Assembly: GCF_002090095.1 (NCBI RefSeq)
Contig: NZ_BBRJ01000002.1
Location: 671,265 to 735,264, forward strand
From: Demequina sp. NBRC 110053
GTDB lineage: Bacteria > Actinomycetota > Actinomycetes > Actinomycetales > Demequinaceae
Direction of reading: 5' to 3'
Length of the DNA stretch: 64,000 nt
Shown: positions 7,951 through 15,983 of the stretch, piece by piece
Layout: each line of letters starts with the position of its first letter
Position numbering within the stretch: the stretch's first letter is position 1
Program-made: the position numbers and the translations under genes
The notes under the pieces: generated by a model
What the model saw: only the letters and a program-made list of their open reading frames with translations
What the model was told of the DNA's origin: nothing
Databases searched by the model: none

Positions 7951-8541
7951 CTAGCCTGAAGCGAGCCGCGCGCGCAGGCCCTCCCGTACCGCGGGCCACT
8001 CGTCCGCGACGATCGAGAACACGACCGTGTCGCGCAGGTGGCCGTCTGGCATGATCCTGTGCCGGCGCAGGATGCCGTCCTGTCGCGCGCCGAGCTTGGC
8101 GATCGCCGCGCGCGACTGGGCGTTGCGGCGATCGGTGCGCAGCTCGACGGCGATGCAGTCGAGCGCCTCGAAGGCGCGCTCGAGCAGCAGCAGCTTCGAG
8201 GCGGGGTTCACCGCCGTGCCATGCACCGCGCGCGCGAGCCACGTCCAGCCGATCTCGACGCGGCGGTTCGGCTCGTCGATGTTCACGTAGGTGGTCATGC
8301 CGACGGCGCGACCGGACTCTGCGTCGACCACGGCCCATGGCGCCATCGTGCCCTCGTCCTGCAGGCGCAGTCGGCGGTCGATCTCCGCGCCCACCGCCGC
8401 GGGCTCGGGAATCCACGTGTACGTGAGGCTCGAGAGGTCACCGGCGGCGATCGCGGCGGCGAGGTCGTCAGCGTGAGCATGCGACAGTGCCTCGAGCCGC
8501 ACCCACGCGTTGTCGAGAGTCGGGGTGTCGGCGAAGGCCAT
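7951..8541 (-). CDS. GNAT N-acetyltransferase, RimJ/RimL-like
   Basis: A 196-residue acetyltransferase of the RimJ/RimL subfamily. It uses acetyl-CoA to acetylate an amino group on a protein terminus or small molecule. The N-terminal LDNAWVRLEALSHAHADDL strand-helix, the central WAVVDAESGRAVGMTTYVNI and the motif RVEIGWTWLARAVHGTAVN are typical. The C-terminal NAQSRAAIAKLGARQDGILRRH completes the fold. The specific substrate cannot be told. The start is supported by TAGACT six bases upstream of the ATG. Confidence 0.85.
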   Translation of the reverse strand: MAFADTPTLDNAWVRLEALSHAHADDLAAAIAAGDLSSLTYTWIPEPAAVGAEIDRRLRLQDEGTMAPWAVVDAESGRAVGMTTYVNIDEPNRRVEIGWTWLARAVHGTAVNPASKLLLLERAFEALDCIAVELRTDRRNAQSRAAIAKLGARQDGILRRHRIMPDGHLRDTVVFSIVADEWPAVREGLRARLASG

Positions 8542-8547
8542 GGCGAA

Positions 8548-8553
8548 AGTCTA
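8548..8553 (-). promoter_or_regulatory. -10 box TAGACT for the GNAT gene (leaderless)
   Basis: TAGACT, then TTCGCC, then the ATG at 8541. The spacing matches the other leaderless starts of this window. Confidence 0.5.
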
Positions 8554-8620
8554 GGGACGGCGCGGCGTGCGCAGCCGATGCGCCACGGCCTGGCCGCCCG
8601 ATCGCGTCAGTGCCGCCGCG

Positions 8621-9448
8621 TCAGGACGGCCGGGCCGCCTTGAGCCGCTCGTACGACTCGGGGCTCGTGAGGTTCTCGCCCAGACGGTTGCGCTTGCCCG
8701 TGCCGTGATAGTCGCTCGCGCCCGTCCTCACGAGGTCCAGCCGGGCGGCGACGCGCGCCAGGCGGACCACCTGGCGCTCGTCGTGGTCGCGGTGGTCCAC
8801 CTCGAGACCCACCAGGCCCGTCGCGGCCATCCCCTCGATCACTGACGTGGTCACGACCCTGCCCCGCGCATCGGCCCCGGGATGCGCGAACACCGTCACT
8901 CCTCCCGCCGCGCGCATGGTCCTGATGGCGTCCTTGACCTCCGGGGCGTAGTGCGGGACGTAGTAGCGCGAGCCTGGGACGAGGATGGAGTGGAAGGCCG
9001 CGTCGCGGGTGGGCACCACCCCCTGCGCGACGAGCACGTCCGCGATGTGCGGACGGCCCACGGTGGCGGCTGGCCCGGCGTGCTCGCTCACTGCCTCCCA
9101 CGTCACGGGGTAGTCCTCGCCGATGCGCCGGACGATCTCCCGCGCGCGATGCACGCGCGCGTCGCGGGTGCGGGCGAGCATCAGCTCGACGCCAGCGTCG
9201 TCGGGACGGTGCCAGTAGCTGAGCAGGTGGATCGAGATCCCGCGGTGGCGGCAGGACACCTCGATGCCTGGCACGAACTCGAGGCCCTCCCGGGCAGCCG
9301 CATCCGCCGCCTCGTCCCATCCGTCCACGCTGTCGTGGTCGGTCAGCGCGACCACGTCGAGGCCGGCCTCCGCGGCCTCGCGCATCACCTGTGCGGGCGT
9401 CCCCGTGCCGTCGGAGACCCGCGAATGCGTGTGGAGGTCGATGCGCAT
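8621..9448 (-). CDS. PHP-domain phosphoesterase (nucleotide phosphatase type)
   Basis: A 275-residue metal-dependent phosphoesterase of the polymerase-and-histidinol-phosphatase family. The metal-binding motifs are present: DLHTHSRVSDG (His6, His8), ALTDHDSVDGWDEA (about 34-47), FVPGIEVSC (Glu), FAHPGAD and TGASDYHGTGKRN. Its layout is that of RnaAM/YciV proteins, which hydrolyse 3',5'-nucleoside bisphosphates and short RNA ends. That is the preferred but unproven function. The ATG follows a TAGCCT box by six bases. The gene is divergent from pepP with only 40 bp between starts. Confidence 0.85.
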   Translation of the reverse strand: MRIDLHTHSRVSDGTGTPAQVMREAAEAGLDVVALTDHDSVDGWDEAADAAAREGLEFVPGIEVSCRHRGISIHLLSYWHRPDDAGVELMLARTRDARVHRAREIVRRIGEDYPVTWEAVSEHAGPAATVGRPHIADVLVAQGVVPTRDAAFHSILVPGSRYYVPHYAPEVKDAIRTMRAAGGVTVFAHPGADARGRVVTTSVIEGMAATGLVGLEVDHRDHDERQVVRLARVAARLDLVRTGASDYHGTGKRNRLGENLTSPESYERLKAARPS

Positions 9449-9454
9449 CAGGTC

Positions 9455-9482
9455 AGGCTATTGCACGGTGGCGTGCGACCAT
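9455..9482. promoter_or_regulatory. Divergent leaderless promoters for the PHP gene and pepP
   Basis: TAGCCT on the minus strand (9460-9455) lies six bases from the PHP ATG. GACCAT on the plus strand (9477-9482) lies six bases from the pepP GTG. The two starts are only 40 bp apart, so the two promoters must share their upstream DNA. Confidence 0.4.
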
Positions 9483-9488
9483 GGTGCG

Positions 9489-10862
9489 GTGAACGACGAG
9501 CAGTCCGACAAGTCCAACAAGGCCCGCGCGCTGCGCCCCGACAACGACGAGTTCAAGGCGTGGATCGGCTCTCGGTGGGCCGAGCCGGACGACCTCGAGA
9601 CCACGGCCATGGCCTCCGCGTCCTTCGCCGCCGAGCGACGGGCGCGCCTGTCCGAGCGCTTCCCCGGCAAGCGCATCGTCGTGCCAGCCGGCGACCTCAA
9701 GGTCCGCTCGAACGACACCGACTACCGCTTCTCCCCCGACCGCGACTTCGCCTACCTGACCGGCCTGGGAACCGACCGCGAGCCTGGCGCGGTGCTGGTG
9801 CTCGAGCCCGCAGCATCCGGCCACGAGGCCACGCTGTACCTGCAGCCGCCCGCAGGCAAGGACGACGACGGCTTCTACTCCGATCCGCGCTCGGGCGAGT
9901 TCTGGATCGGGAGGCGGCCGGGCCTCGAGGAGTTCGGGGCCATGACGGGCATCGCGACGAAGCCCCTGAGCGAGCTGCCCGGCGACATCCGCCTCGCCGC
10001 CCACCCTCATAAGCCCATCCGGCGCGCGCTGTCCGAGATGCGGCTCGTCAAGGACGAGTGGGAGGTGCAGCAGCTGCGCGACGCGGTGGACGCGACCATC
10101 GCCGGCTTCGAGCGCGTGGTGGGCGAGCTGCCCCGCGCGATCGCCCACAAGCGTGGCGAGCGCGTGGTCGAGGCGACCTTCGACGGCCACGCGCGCGAGG
10201 AGGGCAACGCGGTGGGCTACGAGACCATCGCCGCCTCCGGCGCTCACGCGACCACGCTGCACTGGATCACCAATCACGGCCAGGTGCGCGCCGGCGATCT
10301 GCTGCTGCTCGACGCCGGCGTCGAGGTGGAGAGCCTCTACACCGCGGACCTCACCCGCACGATGCCGGTCGACGGCACCTTCACCGACGTGCAGCGCCGG
10401 GTCTACGAGGTGGTGCTCGAGGCTGCCGATGCGGCCTTCGCGGTCGCGCGACCCGGGATGACGTTCCGCGACGTGCACGAGGCCGCGATGGAGGTCATCG
10501 AGACGAGGCTGCGCGAGTGGGGCATCGTGCCCGAAGCGAAGTCAGAGGAGTCGAAGCTCTTCCGCCGCTGGATGGTGCACTCGACCTCGCACCACCTCGG
10601 CCTCGACGTGCACGACTGCGCGCAGGCCAAGCGCGAGCTCTACATGGACGGCCCGCTGCAGCCAGGGATGGTCTTCACCATCGAGCCTGGCCTGTACTTC
10701 AAGGCGGACGACCTCGCGGTGCCCGAGGACCTCCGCGGCATCGGCATCCGCATCGAGGACGACGTGCTCGTCACCGAGGATGGCGTCGAGAATCTGTCGG
10801 CGGCGCTGCCGCGCGAGCCCGGTGCCGTCGAGGCCTGGATGGCGCGCCACCGCAAGGGCTGA
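9489..10862 (+). CDS. pepP: Xaa-Pro aminopeptidase (aminopeptidase P)
   Basis: A 457-residue M24 metallopeptidase that removes N-terminal residues preceding proline. An N-terminal aminopeptidase P domain (about 60-190, with YRFSPDRDFAYLTGL) precedes a pita-bread catalytic domain. The five metal ligands are visible: Asp in LLLDAGVEV (about 275), Asp in YTADLTRTMP (about 286), His in STSHHLGLDVHD (about 366), Glu in FTIEPGLY (about 399) and Glu in GIRIEDDVLV (about 423). The chosen GTG (9489) follows GACCAT by six bases. No Shine-Dalgarno sequence precedes it. The first 20 residues are charged and probably disordered. Confidence 0.93.
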   Translation: MNDEQSDKSNKARALRPDNDEFKAWIGSRWAEPDDLETTAMASASFAAERRARLSERFPGKRIVVPAGDLKVRSNDTDYRFSPDRDFAYLTGLGTDREPGAVLVLEPAASGHEATLYLQPPAGKDDDGFYSDPRSGEFWIGRRPGLEEFGAMTGIATKPLSELPGDIRLAAHPHKPIRRALSEMRLVKDEWEVQQLRDAVDATIAGFERVVGELPRAIAHKRGERVVEATFDGHAREEGNAVGYETIAASGAHATTLHWITNHGQVRAGDLLLLDAGVEVESLYTADLTRTMPVDGTFTDVQRRVYEVVLEAADAAFAVARPGMTFRDVHEAAMEVIETRLREWGIVPEAKSEESKLFRRWMVHSTSHHLGLDVHDCAQAKRELYMDGPLQPGMVFTIEPGLYFKADDLAVPEDLRGIGIRIEDDVLVTEDGVENLSAALPREPGAVEAWMARHRKG

Positions 10863-10893
10863 CGCCGTCGCGTCCAGGCACTCGCGCTCGCCG

Positions 10894-10970
10894 TGACTGC
10901 CTCATGATGCGCCCTGGCAGTCATCTCGTGCCGCCTGAAGACGCAGATGCGGCACTCAGCGACTGCCAGG
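10894..10970 (+). promoter_or_regulatory. Leader with mutually exclusive hairpins before the LLM gene
   Basis: GGCAGTCA at 10916-10923 is complementary to TGACTGCC upstream (10894-10901). As part of CCTGGCAGTC (10913-10922) it is also complementary to GACTGCCAGG downstream (10961-10970). Inside the second pairing, GTGCCGC (10928-10934) and GCGGCAC (10949-10955) form an inner stem, separated from the outer one by symmetric five-base internal loops. Only one of the two outer pairings can form at a time. This could be an attenuator, an operator pair or a terminator of pepP. Confidence 0.45.
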
Positions 10971-11043
10971 ACGCAGGGAACCCCGGGCATAGCCGCGAGC
11001 GCACGGGTGTTGCCTGGCCAGACCCCATGCACCCAGGAGATTC

Positions 11044-12033
11044 ATGAGCACGACCCTGTCCGTCCTCGACCTCGCGCCCGTCGCTCCCGGCGAGCGACCC
11101 GCGACCGCCTACGCCCACAGCGTCGACCTCGCACGCGCCGCCGAGCAGGCCGGCTACGAGCGCGTCTGGTACGCCGAGCACCACAACATCGACCGCATCG
11201 CCTCGGCAGCGCCCGCGGTGCTCATCGCCCATGTCGCGGCGCATACCCAGTCCATTCGCCTGGGCGCGGGCGGGGTCATGCTGCCCAATCACTCGCCCCT
11301 GAGCATCGCCGAGCAGTTCGGCACCCTCGCGGAGCTCCATCCCGGTCGCATCGACCTGGGGCTCGGCCGCGCGCCCGGCGGCGACCGCGCCGTGTTCGCC
11401 GCGCTGCGCCGCGAGCCGCAGGATGCCGACCGCTTCCCGCAGGACGTGCTCGAGCTCCAGGGCTACCTCGGCGAGACCAGCCGGGTGCATGGCGTCGAGG
11501 CGACACCAGGCAAGGGCACCGAGGTGCCGCTGTACATCCTGGGCAGCTCGCTGTTCGGGGCGCAGCTCGCCGCTCAGCTGGGCCTGCCCTACGCGTTCGC
11601 CTCCCACTTCGCGCCCGCAGCGCTGCACGAGGCGACTCAGGTCTACCGCGACACCTTCCAGCCGTCGGACCAGCTCTCCGAGCCGTACCTCATGGTCGCG
11701 GCGAACGTCTTCGCCGCCGCAGACTCCGCCACCGCACGGGACCAGTTCGAGCGCTCGCGCCGGTGGCGCGTGCGGGGCATGCTCAAGCGCGGTCCGGCGA
11801 TCCCTGAGTACTCGGACGAGGACATCGACGCGTTCCTCGCCTCTCCCCAGGGCGCACCGATGGCGGACATGATGCGGTGCACCGCAGTCGGCTCCGGCGC
11901 CGATGCGCGCGCCTGGCTCGAGGATTTCGCGGGCTCGGTCGGGGCTCAGGAGGTCATCACGGCACACGGTGCGCTCGACGCCGACGCGCGCGTGGAGTCG
12001 GTGCGGCTCACAGCGGCCGGGCAGTCTCGCTGA
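11044..12033 (+). CDS. LLM-class flavin-dependent oxidoreductase
   Basis: A 329-residue luciferase-like monooxygenase family TIM barrel (MsnO8/YhbW-type group). It should bind reduced flavin and oxidise a small organic substrate that cannot be predicted. Typical family segments are [17 protein letters not shown] at the N-terminus, [43 protein letters not shown] and [14 protein letters not shown] (about 102-115). [14 protein letters not shown] and [12 protein letters not shown] follow. Length is normal. The start is fixed by AGGAG four bases before the ATG. The 180-bp upstream gap carries a structured leader. Confidence 0.88.
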   Translation: MSTTLSVLDLAPVAPGERPATAYAHSVDLARAAEQAGYERVWYAEHHNIDRIASAAPAVLIAHVAAHTQSIRLGAGGVMLPNHSPLSIAEQFGTLAELHPGRIDLGLGRAPGGDRAVFAALRREPQDADRFPQDVLELQGYLGETSRVHGVEATPGKGTEVPLYILGSSLFGAQLAAQLGLPYAFASHFAPAALHEATQVYRDTFQPSDQLSEPYLMVAANVFAAADSATARDQFERSRRWRVRGMLKRGPAIPEYSDEDIDAFLASPQGAPMADMMRCTAVGSGADARAWLEDFAGSVGAQEVITAHGALDADARVESVRLTAAGQSR

Positions 12034-12066
12034 CGTGCCGGCGACAGCCCGCGCGCACCGGGCGAC

Positions 12067-12912
12067 CTAGAGCTCCGGAAAGCTGCTGCCCGGGTCGGGG
12101 ATGATCGTCAGGCCGGCGCCGCGTGGGCTGCTGCCTGTGCGCCAGTCGGCCGCGAGGCACGGGCGCAGCGCCTCCCAGAGGAAGTGGCGCGCGCCCGGCA
12201 CTCCTGAGTCCGCGAACCATGCCCGCGTGGTGAACGCCGCAAGATCGGCGAGCTGGATGATCTCGCGATCCCAGGTGCTCAGCTCGGAGTCGATCCACAG
12301 CGGCTTGTCGAGGATGAAGTCGAAGTTCGGGCGGTACTTGCCCTGCGACGCTCGAGCGCGCATCACCGTCCGCATCGCGCCCGTCTCGAAGAACTTCTCG
12401 TGCTCCGTCTGCTGGTCGGCGACGAACGCCGCACTCGCGCCGCCGTACACGTGCTCCATGGTCAGCGCCACGCTCTGGTACAGGGAGGCGTAGGCCACTC
12501 CGAGCGGGTCGGCGCCTGCGGTGCTCGCAAGCATGCTCTTGTCGACGATGACCGAGAACACGACGGGCCTGAACTTCGCGAACAGCCTCTCCACGCTGTG
12601 GAGCAGGAGATTGAAGCTCTGCCTCGAGTCGATCACGTCGTAGGCCGACGGGAGGTCGCCGGCAGGCCCGCCCTCGAGCCGTCGGTTCAGCTGCCAGAGG
12701 TAGCGGCCCTTGATCTCCGTCTCACCCCAGGGAGCGGTCGTCGCGAGCTCGCCGAACGCACGCCGCTTGATGGCGGCGAAGTCGGCGGCGACCGAGCTGC
12801 GTGCATCATCGGGGATCGCGGCGGCGGCCAGCGTGAAGGAGCTGGCCAGGCGCGAGCTCCCGGGCCTTGGCGCTGACGTGCCACCGCTCTCATCGACGTA
12901 GAACAGCAGCAA
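12067..12912 (-). CDS. DUF3800 protein
   Basis: A 281-residue protein of the DUF3800 family, recognised by the opening LLLFYVDESGG (acidic FYVDESG motif). Conserved Asp residues follow in SVIVDKSML, FILDKPLWIDSE and IIQLADLAAF. The family has an RNase H-like layout and is often found near mobile or defence genes, but its role is unknown. The initiator is TTG at 12912, preceded by a near-perfect GGAGGTGG six bases away. An ATG start would remove the conserved motif. The gene stands alone here, without transposon or restriction genes. It converges on the LLM gene. Confidence 0.8.
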   Translation of the reverse strand: MLLFYVDESGGTSAPRPGSSRLASSFTLAAAAIPDDARSSVAADFAAIKRRAFGELATTAPWGETEIKGRYLWQLNRRLEGGPAGDLPSAYDVIDSRQSFNLLLHSVERLFAKFRPVVFSVIVDKSMLASTAGADPLGVAYASLYQSVALTMEHVYGGASAAFVADQQTEHEKFFETGAMRTVMRARASQGKYRPNFDFILDKPLWIDSELSTWDREIIQLADLAAFTTRAWFADSGVPGARHFLWEALRPCLAADWRTGSSPRGAGLTIIPDPGSSFPEL

Positions 12913-12985
12913 TGGTCCACCTCCTCTCGACTCCGCTCACCCTAGCGGGGCCGGTGCGGATCCCGATCGTCAGACCCGGTGAGGA

Positions 12986-14386
12986 TCAGGCCGCGCGCTC
13001 GGCGAGCACCTTGACGCCCAGCCGCATCTCCTCCGGCGAGAGGTAGAACGGCAGCCGGAAGTACTCGGCTCCCGCGCCTGGAACCACCTCGAACGCGGTG
13101 CCGGGGGCGACGGGCACGCCGGCGTCGGAGGCGCGGGCGGCGAACCGCTCGGCATTGCCGCCAGGGATGCGCACCCACAGGCACGGCCCGCCGTCAGGGG
13201 TGCGGAACTCCCAGTCCAACCCGTGCTCGACGATGGCGTCGACGGTCGCGGCGAGCGACTCACGCATCGCATCGAGGCGCCACGCCAGGGTCGCGTCGTA
13301 GTGCTCGGTGAGGAGGACGGTCGCCATCTGCTGGAAGAAGGCGGGGCTGCCCAGGTCCATGGCGGCCTTGCGATTGCGCAGCTGGGTGGCGAGCGTCGAG
13401 TTGGCGTGCAGCCAGCCGATGCGCATGCCGCCCCAGAACACCTTCGACAGCCCGCCGATGGTCACCACGGTGGCATCGCTGCCGAGGGCCGCCAGCGGCG
13501 TGGGCGGCGTCCCGGTGAGGGCGAGCTCGCCCGTGATCCTGTCGTCGATCACGGTGGTGCCGGCGGCCGCCGCGGCGGCGAGGAACTGCTCTGCCTCGTC
13601 CGTCCCGAGCACGGTCCCCGTGGGGTTCTGGAAGCTCGTGAGGTAGGCGACGTCCGGTCGCGCGGCCCGGATGAGCTTGATGGCCGCGGGCACGTCGAGC
13701 CCGTCGGGCGCCATGGGCAGCGCGAGGGGGCGCGAGCCTGCTGACGTGATCGCGTCGAACACCCCGGGATAGGCCACCGCCTCCATGGCGACGGGACAGG
13801 ACGGCCCAGCGAGCGCGGTGACGGCGAGCCACAGCGCCTGCTGACCGCCAGCGGTGATGACGATCTCGTCGGGACGGGCAGCGATGCCGCGAGCGCGCAG
13901 GTGCTCGACGACGGCCCGCACCAGCTCGGGGTCGCCCAGGGCCGCGTAGCCGGTGGAGCCGGCGAGCGCGCCATCGAGGATCGCCCCTGGGCTGTGCAGC
14001 GCTTGCGTCACGATGGGGGCGGCGGGCGGACAGGCCGAGCTCAGTCCGACCAGGGGCGCGCGCGTGCCGGGCAGGATCTTCGCGAAGCGGTCCTGATAGG
14101 ACATGCCCTCGAGTCCGCGAGCGCGGGCGCCGAGCGTGGGGGCGGCGCCCGGTCGCACCTCGAGCCACTCGTCGTCGCGCAGGCGCTGGTACGCGGCGGT
14201 GACGGTGTTGCGCGACAGGTGCAGGGCCTCGGCGAGCGCCCGCTCGGAAGGCAGCTTGGTGCCGTGGTCGAGCGAGCCGGCCTCCGCCAGCGAGACGATG
14301 GCGTCGGCGAGCTGCGAGTACAGCGGGCCGGTGCCCGACTGCCAGTGGTCGAGGACGTCGCGGAGCTGATCGGCGGTGGTGCGCAT
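12986..14386 (-). CDS. MocR/PdxR-type regulator (GntR wHTH fused to PLP aminotransferase fold)
   Basis: A 466-residue transcription factor. Residues about 5-75 form a GntR winged helix (LPSERALAEALHLSRNTVTAAYQRL). Residues about 100-460 are a fold-type I aminotransferase domain with ITAGGQQALWLAV, TSFQNPTGTVLG and the PLP-lysine segment IGGLSKVFWGGMRIGWLH (Lys near 312). MocR proteins usually sense PLP or an amino compound and regulate an adjacent gene. Here the divergent neighbour is a PLP-dependent decarboxylase, so that gene and self-regulation are the likely targets. The ATG at 14386 is preferred over an upstream in-frame ATG at 14437 because the wHTH begins directly after it. Confidence 0.88.
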   Translation of the reverse strand: MRTTADQLRDVLDHWQSGTGPLYSQLADAIVSLAEAGSLDHGTKLPSERALAEALHLSRNTVTAAYQRLRDDEWLEVRPGAAPTLGARARGLEGMSYQDRFAKILPGTRAPLVGLSSACPPAAPIVTQALHSPGAILDGALAGSTGYAALGDPELVRAVVEHLRARGIAARPDEIVITAGGQQALWLAVTALAGPSCPVAMEAVAYPGVFDAITSAGSRPLALPMAPDGLDVPAAIKLIRAARPDVAYLTSFQNPTGTVLGTDEAEQFLAAAAAAGTTVIDDRITGELALTGTPPTPLAALGSDATVVTIGGLSKVFWGGMRIGWLHANSTLATQLRNRKAAMDLGSPAFFQQMATVLLTEHYDATLAWRLDAMRESLAATVDAIVEHGLDWEFRTPDGGPCLWVRIPGGNAERFAARASDAGVPVAPGTAFEVVPGAGAEYFRLPFYLSPEEMRLGVKVLAERAA

Positions 14387-14404
14387 GGAGCCATCCCACT
14401 CCAA

Positions 14405-14466
14405 ACTGGCACTCCCGAGCAAGAGCCAGTGGCGCATCGGCTGGCCCTATCTTCCTGAGGCCAGTC
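14405..14466. promoter_or_regulatory. Divergent control region with candidate MocR operator repeats
   Basis: CTGGCACT at 14406-14413 and CTGGCCCT at 14441-14448 form a direct repeat 35 bp apart. GCCAGT occurs at 14425-14430 and 14460-14465, inverse to ACTGGC at 14405-14410. MocR-family operators are typically CTGG-containing repeats in such intergenic spaces. A TATCTT -10 at 14448-14453 could drive the decarboxylase with a leader carrying GGGAG. Confidence 0.5.
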
Positions 14467-14483
14467 GGGAGCATGCTCGCCTC

Positions 14484-15893
14484 ATGACCACCACACCCCT
14501 CGAGCGAGTCCACACCAACCCGGTGACGCGCGCACGCACCCGCGAGCGCATCGGCCTCATCACCGAGGCGGCCCGCAGGGCCGGCTCGTATGCGGCCAAC
14601 TCCGCTCACCGGCCCGTGCACCCGAGCCCCGACGCCATCGCCGCGCTCGACGCCTTCCGCACTCCCCTGCCCGAGCGTGGCCGGGACGCTCGCGAGGTAC
14701 TCGCGGAGCTCGACGCCTTCGGCTCGCCTGCGACCACCGTCGTCAACGACGGTCGCTACTTCGGCTACGTGGTCGGCGGAACCGAGCCAGCGTCACAGGC
14801 GGCCGGGATCCTCGCCGGGGCGTGGGACCAGAACGTCGGCGGTGGCTCACCCGTCGGCCAGGCCATCGACGCCGTCGCATGCGCCTGGGTGATCGAGGCG
14901 CTCGGGCTGCCCTCCACGGCCGTCGCCGCGTTCAACGGGGGAGCCACCGTCGCGAACCTCACCGGCATCATCGCCGGCCGCGACGCCCTCCTGGCGCGCG
15001 CCGGCTGGTCGGTCGCCGAGCGCGGCCTGCAGGGAGCTCCTCCCCTGCGGGTGGTCGTGGGCGAGGAGGTTCACGCCTCCGCGCTCAAGGCGCTGCGCCT
15101 CGCGGGGTTCGGCGCGAGCCAGATCGAGCGCGTGCCCACCGATGCCGAGGGAGCGATCAGGGCCGATGCGTTCCCTCGCGCCACCGACCACCTCACCCTG
15201 GTGCTGCTGCAGGCCGGCAACGTCAACACCGGGGCGTCGGACCCGTTCGAGGCCATCATCCCTGGCGTGCGCGAACGCGGCGGCTGGGTGCACGTCGACG
15301 GCGCCTTCGGGCTGTGGGCGGCCGCCTCGCCTGCGCTGGCTCACCAGGTGGCTGGCGTCGAGCTCGCGGACTCGTGGGCGACGGACGCCCACAAGTGGCT
15401 GTCGGTCCCCTACGACTCCGGAGTGGTGATCGTGCGCGACCCGCAGGACCTTCACCGCGCCATGTCGGGAGATGCGCCGTACATCACGTTCGCAGCAGAC
15501 GCACCGATGAACAAGGGCATCCAGATCTCGCAGCGTGCCCGCGCGATCGAGACCTGGGCGATGCTGTCGGCCCACGGCCGCGAGGGGCTCGCCTCCCTGA
15601 TCGAGCGCACGTGCGCGCACGCGAGCCGGTTCGCCGCAGCGCTCGCCGAGGCGGGCGCCGAGGTGCTCGCCCCGGTGCGGCTGAACCAGGTGCTGGTCGC
15701 CTTCGGCGACGAGGACACCACCCTCGCGACCATCGCGGCGCTCGAGGCTGACGGCACCTGCTGGGCCGGCACCACCGTGTGGAAGGGCAGGCGCGCCATG
15801 AGGATCTCCGTGTCCGATGCGGCGACCACCGCCGACGACGTGGACGCCTCGGTGGCGGCGATGCTGCGGTGCTGGGCCGGCGTGCGACGCTAG
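14484..15893 (+). CDS. Pyridoxal-dependent amino acid decarboxylase (group II)
   Basis: A 469-residue fold-type I PLP enzyme of the aromatic/glutamate decarboxylase group. The Schiff-base lysine is in WATDAHKWLSVPYDSG (Lys near 303). Other family marks are GYVVGGTEPASQAAGILAG, the His of VVVGEEVHASALKAL that stacks on PLP, LVLLQAGNVNTGASDPF and WVHVDGAFGLW. The substrate is not predictable: the closest types act on aromatic amino acids, 2,4-diaminobutyrate or glutamate. The divergent MocR gene suggests control by its substrate, product or PLP. GGGAG lies twelve bases before the chosen ATG, so the start is only fairly sure. Confidence 0.85.
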   Translation: MTTTPLERVHTNPVTRARTRERIGLITEAARRAGSYAANSAHRPVHPSPDAIAALDAFRTPLPERGRDAREVLAELDAFGSPATTVVNDGRYFGYVVGGTEPASQAAGILAGAWDQNVGGGSPVGQAIDAVACAWVIEALGLPSTAVAAFNGGATVANLTGIIAGRDALLARAGWSVAERGLQGAPPLRVVVGEEVHASALKALRLAGFGASQIERVPTDAEGAIRADAFPRATDHLTLVLLQAGNVNTGASDPFEAIIPGVRERGGWVHVDGAFGLWAAASPALAHQVAGVELADSWATDAHKWLSVPYDSGVVIVRDPQDLHRAMSGDAPYITFAADAPMNKGIQISQRARAIETWAMLSAHGREGLASLIERTCAHASRFAAALAEAGAEVLAPVRLNQVLVAFGDEDTTLATIAALEADGTCWAGTTVWKGRRAMRISVSDAATTADDVDASVAAMLRCWAGVRR

Positions 15894-15971
15894 CGCGACG
15901 CCGTCTCGCCTCGCCTCCGTCGAGGTCTCGGGCGCGGGCGCGGCCTTCGCCGTCCACGACGGTGCCGCCAG

Positions 15972-15977
15972 TAGGCT
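15972..15977 (+). promoter_or_regulatory. -10 box TAGGCT for the MgtE-N/CBS gene (leaderless)
   Basis: TAGGCT, then six bases (GAGCGC), then the ATG at 15984. Confidence 0.45.
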
Positions 15978-15983
15978 GAGCGC

